Source: an uncultured Bacteroidales bacterium (GTDB lineage: Bacteria; Bacteroidota; Bacteroidia; Bacteroidales; Muribaculaceae). From it: a stretch of DNA of 64,000 nt. The stretch lies in assembly GCA_902768435.1 (NCBI GenBank), contig CACXLJ010000001.1, forward strand, positions 1 through 64,000, given 5' to 3'. A program made the translations under genes and the position numbers. The stretch's first letter is position 1, and each line of letters starts with the position of its first letter. Positions 26,607 through 35,468 of this stretch are shown piece by piece. The notes beneath the pieces were generated by a model. It was given only the letters and a program-made list of their open reading frames with translations, searched no databases and was not told the DNA's origin.

Positions 26607-27239
26607 ATGACAGATAAGATAGGCGTATTATTTGACTTGGACGGTGTGTTACTTGACACCGAGGGGTTTTATTCTCAATTGTGGGCGCATGTTGATGAGT
26701 GTTATCCCACTCATGTGCCAAATTTTGCCCATGTAATAAAGGGCTCGAATCTTGAGAAGATATTGAACACTTATTTTGCACCTGACAAGCATGAGGAGAT
26801 TGTGGCAATGCTTCACAGGTTCCAGCAGAATATGCGCTATAATTTTTTTAAAGATGCGCCTCGTTTTCTTGCTGAACTCAAAGAGGCTGGAATACCTATG
26901 TGTGTGGTGACCAGCAGCGACGAGGCCAAGATGCAAGCTGTGTATGCTCAGCATCCGCATTTCACCGACTACTTTGATGCGATTGTGGTGGGCAATATGG
27001 TGAGCCGTTGCAAACCCGATCCTGAGTGTTTCTTGATGGGTGCCGAGCGCATCGGGTGCAATATTGCCGACTGCTATGTGTTCGAAGATTCGTTCAGCGG
27101 ATTGCAGGCTGGAATGTCGGCTGGGGCGCATGTGATAGCGCTTGCCACAACCAATAGTCGAGAATCTTTAATAGGAAAAGCCCACAAAATCATCGATGAT
27201 TTTGCAGGCTTCACGATAGATGATATGCTCTCGGTATAA
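26607..27239 (+). CDS. HAD-superfamily phosphatase (beta-phosphoglucomutase-like)
   Basis: A 210-residue HAD hydrolase. Motif I is FDLDGVLLDT with nucleophile Asp10 and acid/base Asp12, followed by a helical cap. Motif II is VVTSS, motif III the lysine in 'SRCKPDPECF', and motif IV VFEDSFSGLQAG. The layout fits the subgroup that includes beta-phosphoglucomutases and sugar-phosphate phosphatases; the substrate cannot be assigned. It converges on nadC, 22 bases away. Confidence 0.9.
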   Translation: MTDKIGVLFDLDGVLLDTEGFYSQLWAHVDECYPTHVPNFAHVIKGSNLEKILNTYFAPDKHEEIVAMLHRFQQNMRYNFFKDAPRFLAELKEAGIPMCVVTSSDEAKMQAVYAQHPHFTDYFDAIVVGNMVSRCKPDPECFLMGAERIGCNIADCYVFEDSFSGLQAGMSAGAHVIALATTNSRESLIGKAHKIIDDFAGFTIDDMLSV

Positions 27240-27261
27240 AGAAGAGAGTCTATTCCTTATT

Positions 27262-28110
27262 TTAGCAAGCCTTGAAGCTCATGTCGAGCGACTTGACCGA
27301 GTGGGTGAGTGCACCCACTGAGATGTAGTCTACTCCACATTCACCATAGTCGCGCAGTGTGTCGATGGTGATGCCACCCGATGACTCAGTTTCGCAGCGA
27401 CCGTTGATGATTTCCACAGCCTTGCGGGTGAGTTCGGGGGTGAAATTGTCGAGCATGATGCGGTCGGCGCCTCCGTTGTCAAGCGCTTGCTGCAGTTCAT
27501 CGAGGTTGCGCACCTCTATTTCAATCTTAAGATTTTTGTTGTTATCCTTACACCACTGGTGAGCCATGTCGATGGCTTTGCCAATGCCTCCGGCGAAGTC
27601 TACATGATTGTCCTTGAGCAGGATCATGTCGAACAGACCAATGCGGTGATTGCAGCCGCCACCCAGGCGAACAGCTTCTTTCTCCATGATGCGCATGCCT
27701 GGTGTGGTCTTGCGGGTGTCGAGCACGCGAGTCTTGAGTCCTGCCAGTCGCTCTTGGTATTTAGCAGTGATGGTGGCAATGCCGCTCATGCGCTGCATGA
27801 TGTTGAGCATGAGCCGCTCGGTTTGGAGCAGTGACTGCACCTTTCCCTCGACAACAAAGGCAATGTCGCCCGGTTTCACATGGGCGCCATCTTCAATATA
27901 GGTGGTCATTTTCAGTTCCGGATCAAATTTCTGGAACACACGCTGTGCCATCTCAATGCCGGCGATAATGCCTTCTTCTTTCACGATGAGTCGTGATTTG
28001 CCCATCTCATCAGGTGGAATGCAACACAAGGTGGTGGCATCGCCGTCGCCAATATCCTCAGCAAATGCGAGGTCGATCAGTTCGTCAATCAGTTGTTCTC
28101 TTGTCTTCAT
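27262..28110 (-). CDS. nadC: Nicotinate-nucleotide diphosphorylase (carboxylating)
   Basis: A 282-residue quinolinate phosphoribosyltransferase in de novo NAD synthesis. It shows 'EDIGDGDATT' near the N-terminus, 'RLMLNIMQRMSGIAT', 'LDTRKTTPGMRIMEKEAVRLGG' with the catalytic Arg/Lys residues (positions near 135-155), and the phosphate-binding end 'RIMLDNFTPE' and 'YISVGALTHSV'. Length is normal. It is divergent from rlmH with a promoter pair of fixed spacing. nadA and nadB are not in the window. Confidence 0.96.
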   Translation of the reverse strand: MKTREQLIDELIDLAFAEDIGDGDATTLCCIPPDEMGKSRLIVKEEGIIAGIEMAQRVFQKFDPELKMTTYIEDGAHVKPGDIAFVVEGKVQSLLQTERLMLNIMQRMSGIATITAKYQERLAGLKTRVLDTRKTTPGMRIMEKEAVRLGGGCNHRIGLFDMILLKDNHVDFAGGIGKAIDMAHQWCKDNNKNLKIEIEVRNLDELQQALDNGGADRIMLDNFTPELTRKAVEIINGRCETESSGGITIDTLRDYGECGVDYISVGALTHSVKSLDMSFKAC

Positions 28111-28141
28111 ATCTTTGTGATTTATTTGATTTTTCGTCTTA

Positions 28142-28178
28142 CAAATTTAGCACATATTATTGAAAATCCCTACATTTG
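28142..28178. promoter_or_regulatory. Divergent promoter pair, 21-nt spacer (nadC / rlmH)
   Basis: CAAATTTA at 28142-28149 reads TAAATTTG leftward toward nadC; TACATTTG at 28171-28178 reads toward rlmH, whose ATG is at 28201. The 21-nt gap is identical to that of two other loci in the window. Confidence 0.65.
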
Positions 28179-28200
28179 TGGCATAAAAAGCAATATAAAG

Positions 28201-28674
28201 ATGAAAATTACGCTTGCAGTAGTAGGAAAAACATCGACAGGATACCTTGAACAAGGTGTGGCTGAGTATGTGCGCAGACTGTCGCATTATGTGTTGTTCA
28301 ACATCCAGTATATCGCTGATCTGAAAAACACAAAGAACCTCACTGTTGAGCAACAAAAGACGAGTGAGGGCAAGCTCATCATTCAAAGTCTTGAAAAAAG
28401 CGACTATGTGGTGCTGCTTGACGAGCACGGCAGGGAATACACTTCGTTGCAGTTTGCCGACTATGTGCAGAAGCGCATGTCGAGTGGAGTGAGGCGAGTT
28501 GTGTTTGTGGTGGGTGGCCCATACGGGTTCTCGCAAGAGGTGTATGATCGTGCTAACGACAAATTGTCGCTGAGCAAGATGACTTTCTCGCACGAGATGA
28601 TACGCCTGATTTTCACTGAACAGCTATATAGGGCCTATACCATCTTGAACCATGAGCCCTATCATCATGAATAG
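28201..28674 (+). CDS. rlmH: 23S rRNA (pseudouridine(1915)-N(3))-methyltransferase
   Basis: A 157-residue SPOUT enzyme that methylates pseudouridine 1915 in helix 69 of 23S rRNA. The knot motifs VFVVGGPYGFS and LSLSKMTFSHEMIRLIFTEQLYRA and the C-terminal NHEPYHHE are diagnostic. Length matches the family (~156). The start at 28201 is used because upstream in-frame sequence contains the promoter and lacks similarity. It stops 5 bases from the convergent nspC. Confidence 0.96.
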   Translation: MKITLAVVGKTSTGYLEQGVAEYVRRLSHYVLFNIQYIADLKNTKNLTVEQQKTSEGKLIIQSLEKSDYVVLLDEHGREYTSLQFADYVQKRMSSGVRRVVFVVGGPYGFSQEVYDRANDKLSLSKMTFSHEMIRLIFTEQLYRAYTILNHEPYHHE

Positions 28675-28679
28675 AATTA

Positions 28680-29807
28680 TCAACTCATTCGGTTCTTGTA
28701 GTCGTCATAAGTGAACTCCCGGAGCATTTCAATTGTGCCGTCGGAGTGCTGCATGACGATGGACGGGTGGTGAATGCCGTTGAACATATTAGTCTTTACC
28801 GTGGTGTAATGGTTCATGTCTTTAAAAGTGAGACGGTCGCCAGCTTTCAGTTCTTGCTCAAAACTCCACATTCCTACATAATCACCACTGAGGCAAGAAT
28901 TGCCGCCAATGCGGTAGGTAGGCTTTGACTCGTCGACTTCAGGCAGAGCCTGTGCGATGGCGGGCTGATAGGGCATTTCCAGACAGTCGGGCATGTGGCA
29001 GGCAAAGGACACATCGGCGATTGCCGTCTTGATGCCGCAGTTCTCAACCACATCAACTACATTTGCCTCCAAATCGCCTGTTTCCCAGCAAAATGCGCTA
29101 CCAGGCTCAAGTATAACCTGAAGATTTGGATGGCGTTGCTTGAATGCTTTCAACAACTGTTTCAGGTGTTCCACATCATATCCTTTGCGGGTCATGAGAT
29201 GTCCGCCGCCCATGTTAACCCAGTGCAGTTGAGGAAGGTATTTGCCGAACTGCTCTTCCATGGCAATGAGCACTTTTTCGAGGTCATAGCTGGTAGATTC
29301 GCACAAGGCATGGAAATGGAAACCCTCTATGCCCTCGGGGAGACTGGTAAGAGCATCGGCTGTCACTCCAAAACGAGAACCGGGACTGCAGGGGTTGTAG
29401 ATGTCGGTTTCGATAACCGAGCACATGGGATTGATGCGCAGTCCACAACTAATTGGGTGATTAGCAGCACCGACACGGTCCTTGAATCGCTGATATTGTG
29501 GAACCGAGTTAAATGTGATGTGTGAACTGCCCTTGATGAAAATCTCGATGGTATCATCAGTATAGGCGGGGCAGTAGGTGTGCGCCAGGCAGTGCAACTC
29601 ATCATTGGCAAGCAACATTTCGTTGACCGAGCTTGCTGTGGATTCAATGCCGTATTCCCTGAATATGGGGAAGCTGCGCCACAGGGCATTGGCCTTGAAA
29701 GCCATGATGATTTTCACATCGGTTTCGCGCATCACGCTGGTGATGAGGTCGAGGTTGGCACGCAGACGGTCTTCGTAGACGATGTAGTAGGGCGTTTTCA
29801 GTTTCAT
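28680..29807 (-). CDS. nspC: Carboxynorspermidine decarboxylase
   Basis: A 375-residue PLP enzyme of the alanine-racemase/ODC fold group. It decarboxylates carboxyspermidine or carboxynorspermidine, the final step of the alternative spermidine route in Bacteroidetes. The PLP lysine lies in 'IIMAFKANALW' (about residue 38). 'GFHFHALCES', 'WVNMGGGHLM' and 'EPGSAFCWETGDL' are family motifs. Its ATG overlaps the pcrA stop (ATGA), so it is cotranscribed with the helicase. The partner dehydrogenase is not in the window; putrescine may come from aguA-aguB here. Confidence 0.93.
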   Translation of the reverse strand: MKLKTPYYIVYEDRLRANLDLITSVMRETDVKIIMAFKANALWRSFPIFREYGIESTASSVNEMLLANDELHCLAHTYCPAYTDDTIEIFIKGSSHITFNSVPQYQRFKDRVGAANHPISCGLRINPMCSVIETDIYNPCSPGSRFGVTADALTSLPEGIEGFHFHALCESTSYDLEKVLIAMEEQFGKYLPQLHWVNMGGGHLMTRKGYDVEHLKQLLKAFKQRHPNLQVILEPGSAFCWETGDLEANVVDVVENCGIKTAIADVSFACHMPDCLEMPYQPAIAQALPEVDESKPTYRIGGNSCLSGDYVGMWSFEQELKAGDRLTFKDMNHYTTVKTNMFNGIHHPSIVMQHSDGTIEMLREFTYDDYKNRMS

Positions 29808-32161
29808 TGCACAATATCGAATTTAGCGAATTTCAGTAATAATGTCTTAACACCGGAATTGTCGAACTGGACAACGATCTTAGGATCGCTTGTCTGGTCA
29901 ATGCTCAGAACCACGCCGCTGCCAAAGCGGGTGTGGTTAATGCGGCAGCCCTCGGTGAGTTCGTCGGCAGTGTGGGTGGCAGCATTGCCCGCTGGCTTCA
30001 TCACTTGTGGCTTGTGCATAGTTGGTTTTTGTATGGGTTGCCATACAGGGCCTGCTGCAGGTTGTGGTTTCTTGTAAATGGTTTCTTGCTCTATGTCAGG
30101 CCTCATGTTCCTGCTGGCGGGCGCAAAACCTCCACCGGCAGCCGAAGTGGTTGATGCCGAAAGGAATTGCGGGTCGATGTCCGATAGGAAGCGGCTGGGC
30201 GTCGTGTCGTTGGTCTTGCCGTTTTTGAAGCGGGAGCGTGCGTAGGTGATAACGCAGTTGCTTTTGGCGCGAGTGATGGCGACATACATGAGTCGGCGTT
30301 CTTCTTCCAGTTCGTTGAGCGAACTCTTGCTCATGGCCGACGGAAAGAGGTCTTCCTCAGCACCTACGATAATCACATTCTTGAACTCCAGTCCTTTGGC
30401 GGCATGCACCGTCATCAGTGTCACGCATTCGCCCGTTTGCTCATCGTCTTTGTCCTGGTCGGTGGCAAGTGAAATGTCGGCAAGATAGTCGTTGAGGTTT
30501 ATGTGGTCATTGCCTTCTTCGCGTCTCTCTACCACAAAGTCGTTGACACTTGACAGCAACTCGTTCAGGTTCTCCTGTCGACTGATGTTCTCGGGTGAAT
30601 TGTCGTGCATGAGTATGGCTAACAGTTGTGTGTCGTTGATGATGCGGTGTGCCATGAAATAGGCATCGTTTCCTTCGCGGTTCAGGACAATGAAGCTGTT
30701 GATGAGTTGGCCAAACTGTTGGAGTTTGCGCATAGTGCCCTTGTTCACATCGAGGTGATACCCTTCGGGGTCGTTAATCACCTGCCACAGGCTCACGCCA
30801 TTCTCGATGGCGCAATGTTGCACTTTGTCGAGGGTGGTGTTGCCGATGCCTCGCGTGGGGTAATTGATGACACGCCGCAACGCTTCCTCATCGTCGGGAT
30901 TGATGGCCAGTCTGAAATAGGCCACAGCATCCTTGATTTCTTTGCGTTGGTAGAACGACAGGCCGCCATAAATGCGGTAGGGGATAGCACGGCGCACATT
31001 GCCATGATCGTTCCGTCGCCCGCCGCTGCTCAAAGCTTCCTCAATGCGTCGGCTCTGTGCGTTGGTGCGGTATAGCACTGCGAAGTCTTCGTAAGAGCAT
31101 CCTTGCCGCGACTTCATGCTCACAATCTGGTTGGCTACCACATAGGCTTCTTCAAAGTCGCTGTAACACTCAATTACCTTGATGCGGCTGCCTGTATCAT
31201 TTTCTGAATAGATGTGTTTGGGTATCTGTCGCTGATTCTTCTCGATGAGCGAATTGGCAGCGTTGATGATGTTTTGCGTGGAACGGTAATTGCGTTCCAG
31301 TTTAAAGGTCTTGAGTCCAGGGTAAGACTTTTGCAGATTCAAGATGTTGTTGATGCTGGCTCCACGGAACGAGTAGATGCTTTGGGCATCATCGCCCACC
31401 ACGCACAGTTTGTTCTGGTCCTGAGTGAGTTGCAGAACAATCATGTGTTGAGCAAAGTTGGTGTCTTGGTATTCGTCAACCAGAATATATTGGAAAAACT
31501 CTTGATACTTTTGCTTCACGTCAGGACAATCGCGCAACAAGATGTTCATGTTAAACAGCAGGTCGTCAAAGTCCATGGCACCAGCCACCCGGCAGCGTTG
31601 CCAGTAGGTGCGGTAGATGTTTAAAGTGAGAGGTCGGTTTGCCCGCTTGTCGGCTTCGATGAGTTCACGGTTCCGTGCATAGTCATCGGGCGAGATGAGC
31701 GCATTCTTGAGATTAGAGATGTGAGCCTGCAATGTGGCAGATTTGTACACCTTGTCATCAAGCGACATGTCGCGCACAATGAGCTTGATGAGCGATTTGG
31801 AGTCGGCCTGGTCATAAATGGTGTAGTCGTGACGATAGCCTATGCGTTCGGCGTTGATGCGAAGGATGCGGGCAAAAATTGAGTGGAAGGTTCCCATCCA
31901 CAACTGAGAGGCAATATCATGCCCGACAAGGCCCTCGATGCGTTCACGCATTTCGCGGGCAGCCTTGTTGGTAAAGGTGAGCGCCATGAGGCGATAGGGT
32001 TTATAACCCAGTTGCAACAGATGCACAATCTTGTAGGTGAGCACACGGGTTTTGCCCGACCCGGCACCGGCAATCACCAGCGATGGTCCATCGCAATATT
32101 CTACGGCAGCTCGTTGCTGCTCATTGAGTTGTTCCAGGTAGTCTTCCAATTGTGAAGTCAC
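29804..32161 (-). CDS. UvrD/PcrA-type 3'-5' DNA helicase
   Basis: A 785-residue superfamily 1A helicase. The Q motif region is LNEQQRAAVEY and motif I is AGAGSGKTRVL near residues 31-41. Motif II is LVDEYQDTN, motif III GDDAQSIYSFRGA, motif IV LERNYRST, motif V VTLMTVHAAKGLEF, and motif VI YVAITRAK. The C-terminal ~45 residues ('GCRINHTRFGSGVVLSID') form the small Tudor-like domain by which PcrA/UvrD contacts RNA polymerase. Roles are nucleotide-excision and transcription-coupled repair and removal of RecA filaments. Overlaps nspC by 4 bases. Confidence 0.95.
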   Translation of the reverse strand: MTSQLEDYLEQLNEQQRAAVEYCDGPSLVIAGAGSGKTRVLTYKIVHLLQLGYKPYRLMALTFTNKAAREMRERIEGLVGHDIASQLWMGTFHSIFARILRINAERIGYRHDYTIYDQADSKSLIKLIVRDMSLDDKVYKSATLQAHISNLKNALISPDDYARNRELIEADKRANRPLTLNIYRTYWQRCRVAGAMDFDDLLFNMNILLRDCPDVKQKYQEFFQYILVDEYQDTNFAQHMIVLQLTQDQNKLCVVGDDAQSIYSFRGASINNILNLQKSYPGLKTFKLERNYRSTQNIINAANSLIEKNQRQIPKHIYSENDTGSRIKVIECYSDFEEAYVVANQIVSMKSRQGCSYEDFAVLYRTNAQSRRIEEALSSGGRRNDHGNVRRAIPYRIYGGLSFYQRKEIKDAVAYFRLAINPDDEEALRRVINYPTRGIGNTTLDKVQHCAIENGVSLWQVINDPEGYHLDVNKGTMRKLQQFGQLINSFIVLNREGNDAYFMAHRIINDTQLLAILMHDNSPENISRQENLNELLSSVNDFVVERREEGNDHINLNDYLADISLATDQDKDDEQTGECVTLMTVHAAKGLEFKNVIIVGAEEDLFPSAMSKSSLNELEEERRLMYVAITRAKSNCVITYARSRFKNGKTNDTTPSRFLSDIDPQFLSASTTSAAGGGFAPASRNMRPDIEQETIYKKPQPAAGPVWQPIQKPTMHKPQVMKPAGNAATHTADELTEGCRINHTRFGSGVVLSIDQTSDPKIVVQFDNSGVKTLLLKFAKFDIVQ

Positions 32162-32199
32162 TATTTAGTGTGAGAAATTTGAATCATTTTATTGAACTA

Positions 32200-32207
32200 C
32201 AAAGATA
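32200..32207 (-). promoter_or_regulatory. -7 element of pcrA-nspC
   Basis: CAAAGATA reads TATCTTTG leftward, 38 bases before the helicase ATG. Confidence 0.6.
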
Positions 32208-32293
32208 CTCATTTTTATATAATCAAGCAAATAACTGATGCGTGCCCTTCGCTCTATTTTTTGATTTTTACCGGGAAATTAGGGATAAATGAT

Positions 32294-32301
32294 TAACTTT
32301 G
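32294..32301 (+). promoter_or_regulatory. -7 element of the DEFD-type helicase gene
   Basis: TAACTTTG matches TAnnTTTG, 37 bases before the ATG at 32339. Confidence 0.6.
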
Positions 32302-32338
32302 TGAGGTGGATTATAAATAACCATTTTTTATCAGTTTC

Positions 32339-33697
32339 ATGACTATCGACTCTATACTACAACGAGCAAATCACGCTCACGGAATCACGGCATTGAACGC
32401 CATGCAGAAGGATGTGCTGGAAGCATGGTCGGGGCATAACGAGATTATCCTTTACTCGCCGACCGGCAGCGGGAAAACGCTGGCGTTCACTGCTCCGCTT
32501 GTGCTTGCTCTCTCGGCCGGCATTGCCGTAAATCCGCAAGCGGTTGTCATCACGCCATCGCGAGAATTGGCACAGCAGGTGGGTGAAACTATGCGCACAC
32601 TGGCCCAGGGTTTTAAAACGACTTGTGTGTATGGTGGTCATCGTGTCGAGGACGAGCGGCTCTCGCTCAATCCAGCTCCAGTCATTTTGGTTGGTACTCC
32701 CGGACGTATTCTCGACCACATGAATCGGGGGCACATAGTCCTCGATAGGGTGCGTTTTCTTGTCATTGACGAGTTTGACAAGTGTCTTGAACTTGGATTT
32801 GAAGAGGAGATGAAAAAAGTGGTGGAATCCATGCATTTTCTTGAGAAGCGGATGTTCATTTCGGCCACTCAAATCGATTCCTGGCCTTCGTTCATTTCTC
32901 TCAAGCATTCGTTTGTGCTTAATCGTCTGGTTGAGGGCAACAAGGAACTGTCGCAAAGAATGTCGGTGCTGATGGCAGTTTGCAACGAAGGCGATAGAGC
33001 TGCTGCGCTAGGCCGGTTGCTGCTCTCATTGCCTGCCACTCAACGCACGGTGGTTTTTGTCAATTTCAGGGAGAGCGTAGATCCTTTGTGCTGCTTTCTC
33101 AACTCTCATGGCATTTCGGCCGAGGGGTATCATGGCGAAATGCAGCAACTTGACCGTGAGAAAGCCGTGGCGCAGTTTAACAATGGCAGCATCAGGGTGC
33201 TGGTGGCTACCGACTTGGCGGCACGCGGTTTGGATTTTGAGAATGTGACTCACATCATTCATTACCACATGCCAGTGTCGCCCGATGCCTTTATTCACCG
33301 CAACGGCCGCACGGCTCGCACCGACAAAAGCGGTGAAGTGATTGTCATGAAATGCGATAACGAGAATTTGCCCCAGTTCATACACCCAAACGGCACTTTC
33401 ACGATACCCGATAACCCGCCCTTGAGCAGGCTTGACCCCGACATGCTCACACTCTACTTCAAAGCAGGCAAGAAGGAAAAAATCTCGAAAGCCGATATTG
33501 TGGGATTTATCGTCAACAACTCACATCTTGAGGCCTCTCAAGTGGGGCAGATTGTAGTGAAGGATCACTATGCCCTCGTTGCCATTCCACGCCATGAGGT
33601 ACAAAAAACACTGCATTGCCTGCAATCGTGTCGCATTAAGGGTAAGAAAGTGCCCATCAGCATTGCAGGCAATGCAAGCAAGTCGAAAAAACAGTAA
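32339..33697 (+). CDS. DEAD-box-like RNA helicase with a DEFD motif II
   Basis: A 452-residue superfamily 2 helicase. It has a Q-motif glutamine (LNAMQKDVL), motif I SPTGSGKT, Ia PSRELAQQ, Ib GTPGR, motif II DEFD (about residues 144-147), III SAT, V ATDLAARGLD and VI HRNGRTAR. Motif II reads D-E-F-D in place of D-E-A-D; this variant belongs to a Bacteroidetes branch, with the next residues KCLELGF. All ATPase residues are kept. The C-terminal ~90 residues look like a small DbpA-type RNA-binding domain ('SKADIVGFIVNN', 'VGQIVVKDHYALVAI'), so a ribosome-assembly role is plausible. Confidence 0.9.
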   Translation: MTIDSILQRANHAHGITALNAMQKDVLEAWSGHNEIILYSPTGSGKTLAFTAPLVLALSAGIAVNPQAVVITPSRELAQQVGETMRTLAQGFKTTCVYGGHRVEDERLSLNPAPVILVGTPGRILDHMNRGHIVLDRVRFLVIDEFDKCLELGFEEEMKKVVESMHFLEKRMFISATQIDSWPSFISLKHSFVLNRLVEGNKELSQRMSVLMAVCNEGDRAAALGRLLLSLPATQRTVVFVNFRESVDPLCCFLNSHGISAEGYHGEMQQLDREKAVAQFNNGSIRVLVATDLAARGLDFENVTHIIHYHMPVSPDAFIHRNGRTARTDKSGEVIVMKCDNENLPQFIHPNGTFTIPDNPPLSRLDPDMLTLYFKAGKKEKISKADIVGFIVNNSHLEASQVGQIVVKDHYALVAIPRHEVQKTLHCLQSCRIKGKKVPISIAGNASKSKKQ

Positions 33698-33706
33698 AGG
33701 TGTAAT

Positions 33707-34150
33707 TTACTGCAAGGCCTTTTTGATAGCAGCCTCAAACTCGGCTTCGCTGCAGGCTCCTACCAGTCGCTCTTCGCCTTTATCGGTTTTGAGGATAAAT
33801 GTGGGAACGGCATCAATCTGATACTGCATCGCCATTTCCTGTTCTTGGTCAATGTCGACTTTCTTGAATTCGACATTAGGGAATTTCGCTTTCATTTTCT
33901 CGACGATGGGAGTCATTGTCTTGCAGGGGCCGCACCATGTAGCATAGAAATCAATCACAGTGAGTTTGGCATCGGTCACAGGAGCATCGGCCGAAACTGA
34001 TGCATCTTTTACCGAAGCCTGCACCGATGCTGAAGTGGCTGCACTTGCATTTGTGCTTGTGCTTTTTTGAGAATTGGCATTGTTGGTTTTTTCACAAGCG
34101 CAAAGCAATAACATTGCCAGGGCGCATAATACTGTTGTCCAAGTTTTCAT
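33707..34150 (-). CDS. Thioredoxin-domain lipoprotein
   Basis: A 147-residue lipoprotein with lipobox LCAC (Cys19), then a ~40-residue Ser/Ala/Thr-rich linker, then a thioredoxin domain with active site WCGPC at 72-76 and the cis-Pro segment VPTFIL. It would hold a thiol-disulphide redox domain on the envelope. It is the third gene of a leftward unit after the B3/B4 and Sua5-like genes, 10 bases after the latter. Confidence 0.92.
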   Translation of the reverse strand: MKTWTTVLCALAMLLLCACEKTNNANSQKSTSTNASAATSASVQASVKDASVSADAPVTDAKLTVIDFYATWCGPCKTMTPIVEKMKAKFPNVEFKKVDIDQEQEMAMQYQIDAVPTFILKTDKGEERLVGACSEAEFEAAIKKALQ

Positions 34151-34160
34151 AATTATTTTT

Positions 34161-34766
34161 TTAATAGATTAGTTCTCCAATTCCTTGTCGCACAATCTCG
34201 AAGTCGTCAGAAGTGCAATCAACCACCGTCGATGGAATCACTTTGCCGCGTCCTGCATCAATCACGATATCAACCGTGTTGGCATAGTTCTCGGCAATCA
34301 GTTCAGGCTCAGAAATGTAGTCCTCGTCCTGACCCATAACTGAAGTAGACAGAATGGGCCTGCCCAGATTCTCCACAATTGTGCGGGCTATGATGTTGTC
34401 GGGGATACGAATGCCTACCGTGCGTCGGCCCTTGAATGCCTTTGGCAACTTTGACAGAGCTGGGAAGATGAAAGTGAACGGGCCTGGCAGGTTGCGTTTC
34501 ATCATCTTGAACTGGTTGTTGTCGAACTTTGCATATTCGGCAGCATCCGATATGTCGTGGCAAATAATTGACAGATTGGTTTTTGCCGACTTCATCGACT
34601 TCATGGCACAAATGCGCTCAATGGCTTGGTTGTTCAGTGCGTCACAACCTATGGCGTATATGGTGTCGGTAGGGTAGATTACAATTCCTCCATCGCGCAG
34701 GGTTTCTACCACTTCGTCGAGGAAGCGTTGGTTGATATTGTCTTCTATGATTGATAATACCTTCAT
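34161..34766 (-). CDS. Threonylcarbamoyl-AMP synthase (Sua5/YrdC family)
   Basis: A 201-residue enzyme that makes threonylcarbamoyl-AMP from Thr, bicarbonate and ATP for t6A37 formation in ANN-decoding tRNAs. The family core shows GGIVIYPTDTIYAIGCD near residues 28-44, the basic 'KSMKSAKTNLSIIC', PGPFTFIFPA, 'RRTVGIRIPDN' and 'ILSTSVMGQDE'. Only the YrdC domain is present, without the Sua5 C-terminal domain. It lies 11 bases after the B3/B4 gene and 10 before the thioredoxin lipoprotein gene. Confidence 0.93.
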   Translation of the reverse strand: MKVLSIIEDNINQRFLDEVVETLRDGGIVIYPTDTIYAIGCDALNNQAIERICAMKSMKSAKTNLSIICHDISDAAEYAKFDNNQFKMMKRNLPGPFTFIFPALSKLPKAFKGRRTVGIRIPDNIIARTIVENLGRPILSTSVMGQDEDYISEPELIAENYANTVDIVIDAGRGKVIPSTVVDCTSDDFEIVRQGIGELIY

Positions 34767-34777
34767 GATTGGGTTTA

Positions 34778-35449
34778 TTAAAATTCTGATTTGATTACGG
34801 TTTCAATGTCACTTGCATCGGCATACTTGCGCAGTAGGCCAACCATCCACTCCACCGTCTCGTCAAGGGGCATCTCGGGAGCAAAGGCGTTGATGCAAAT
34901 CTGCACATGGGTGGTGTCGGTCGAGAACTTGGTGCGCTCTTCATCGCTGGTGGGAGTGGCTACGCCGCCAATTTCGTCACGATACACTGGCATACCCTCA
35001 ATGTTGAGCAAGCCACGACCAATGCCATGATATTCCTCGCCGCTGTTGCCTACGCCCATTGTCAGACGGTTGCCCACGATTTTGTCGGCATCAAGTCCGC
35101 TAATGGGGTAACCGCTCTTCATCGACACAAGATTCACAACATCGATGAGTGTGGTGAGGCGATATAGCCCCAGGCCGCGAATCACTCGGCGGCACAATTG
35201 CTCGCTTGCCACGCGGTAACGGCCCGGATCTTTGCCAAGCGCCTTGTAGAGACGCCGTGTGGCGGCAATGGCGGGGCGCTGGTTCACCTCAAGCAGTTCG
35301 TAGCGCTGCTGGATGCTTTCAGCGGCTTCATCGATTTCTTGCCATAGTTCATCGCTCGTGTCACCGTTAGTGACATGAGCCCTGACGAGCCCAATCTTTA
35401 CTTCGGGACAGATGTCCACAATTCGTTTGTCGATGTCAAGTTGTATCAT
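34778..35449 (-). CDS. Free-standing B3/B4 domain protein (PheRS-beta editing-like)
   Basis: A 223-residue protein resembling the B3/B4 tRNA-editing domain of phenylalanyl-tRNA synthetase beta. Features are 'RPAIAATRRLYKALGKDPGRYR', 'LTTLIDVVNLVSMKSGYPISGLDADKI', and 'GNSGEEYHGIGRGLLNIEGMPVYRDEIGGVATPTSDEERTK'-type segments (given here in part only as markers). It has no synthetase catalytic domain. Followed by a t6A-pathway gene. A role as a trans-editing factor is plausible but untested. It is transcribed away from mtnN. Confidence 0.85.
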   Translation of the reverse strand: MIQLDIDKRIVDICPEVKIGLVRAHVTNGDTSDELWQEIDEAAESIQQRYELLEVNQRPAIAATRRLYKALGKDPGRYRVASEQLCRRVIRGLGLYRLTTLIDVVNLVSMKSGYPISGLDADKIVGNRLTMGVGNSGEEYHGIGRGLLNIEGMPVYRDEIGGVATPTSDEERTKFSTDTTHVQICINAFAPEMPLDETVEWMVGLLRKYADASDIETVIKSEF

Positions 35450-35468
35450 TATTGAATAATTAACGATG

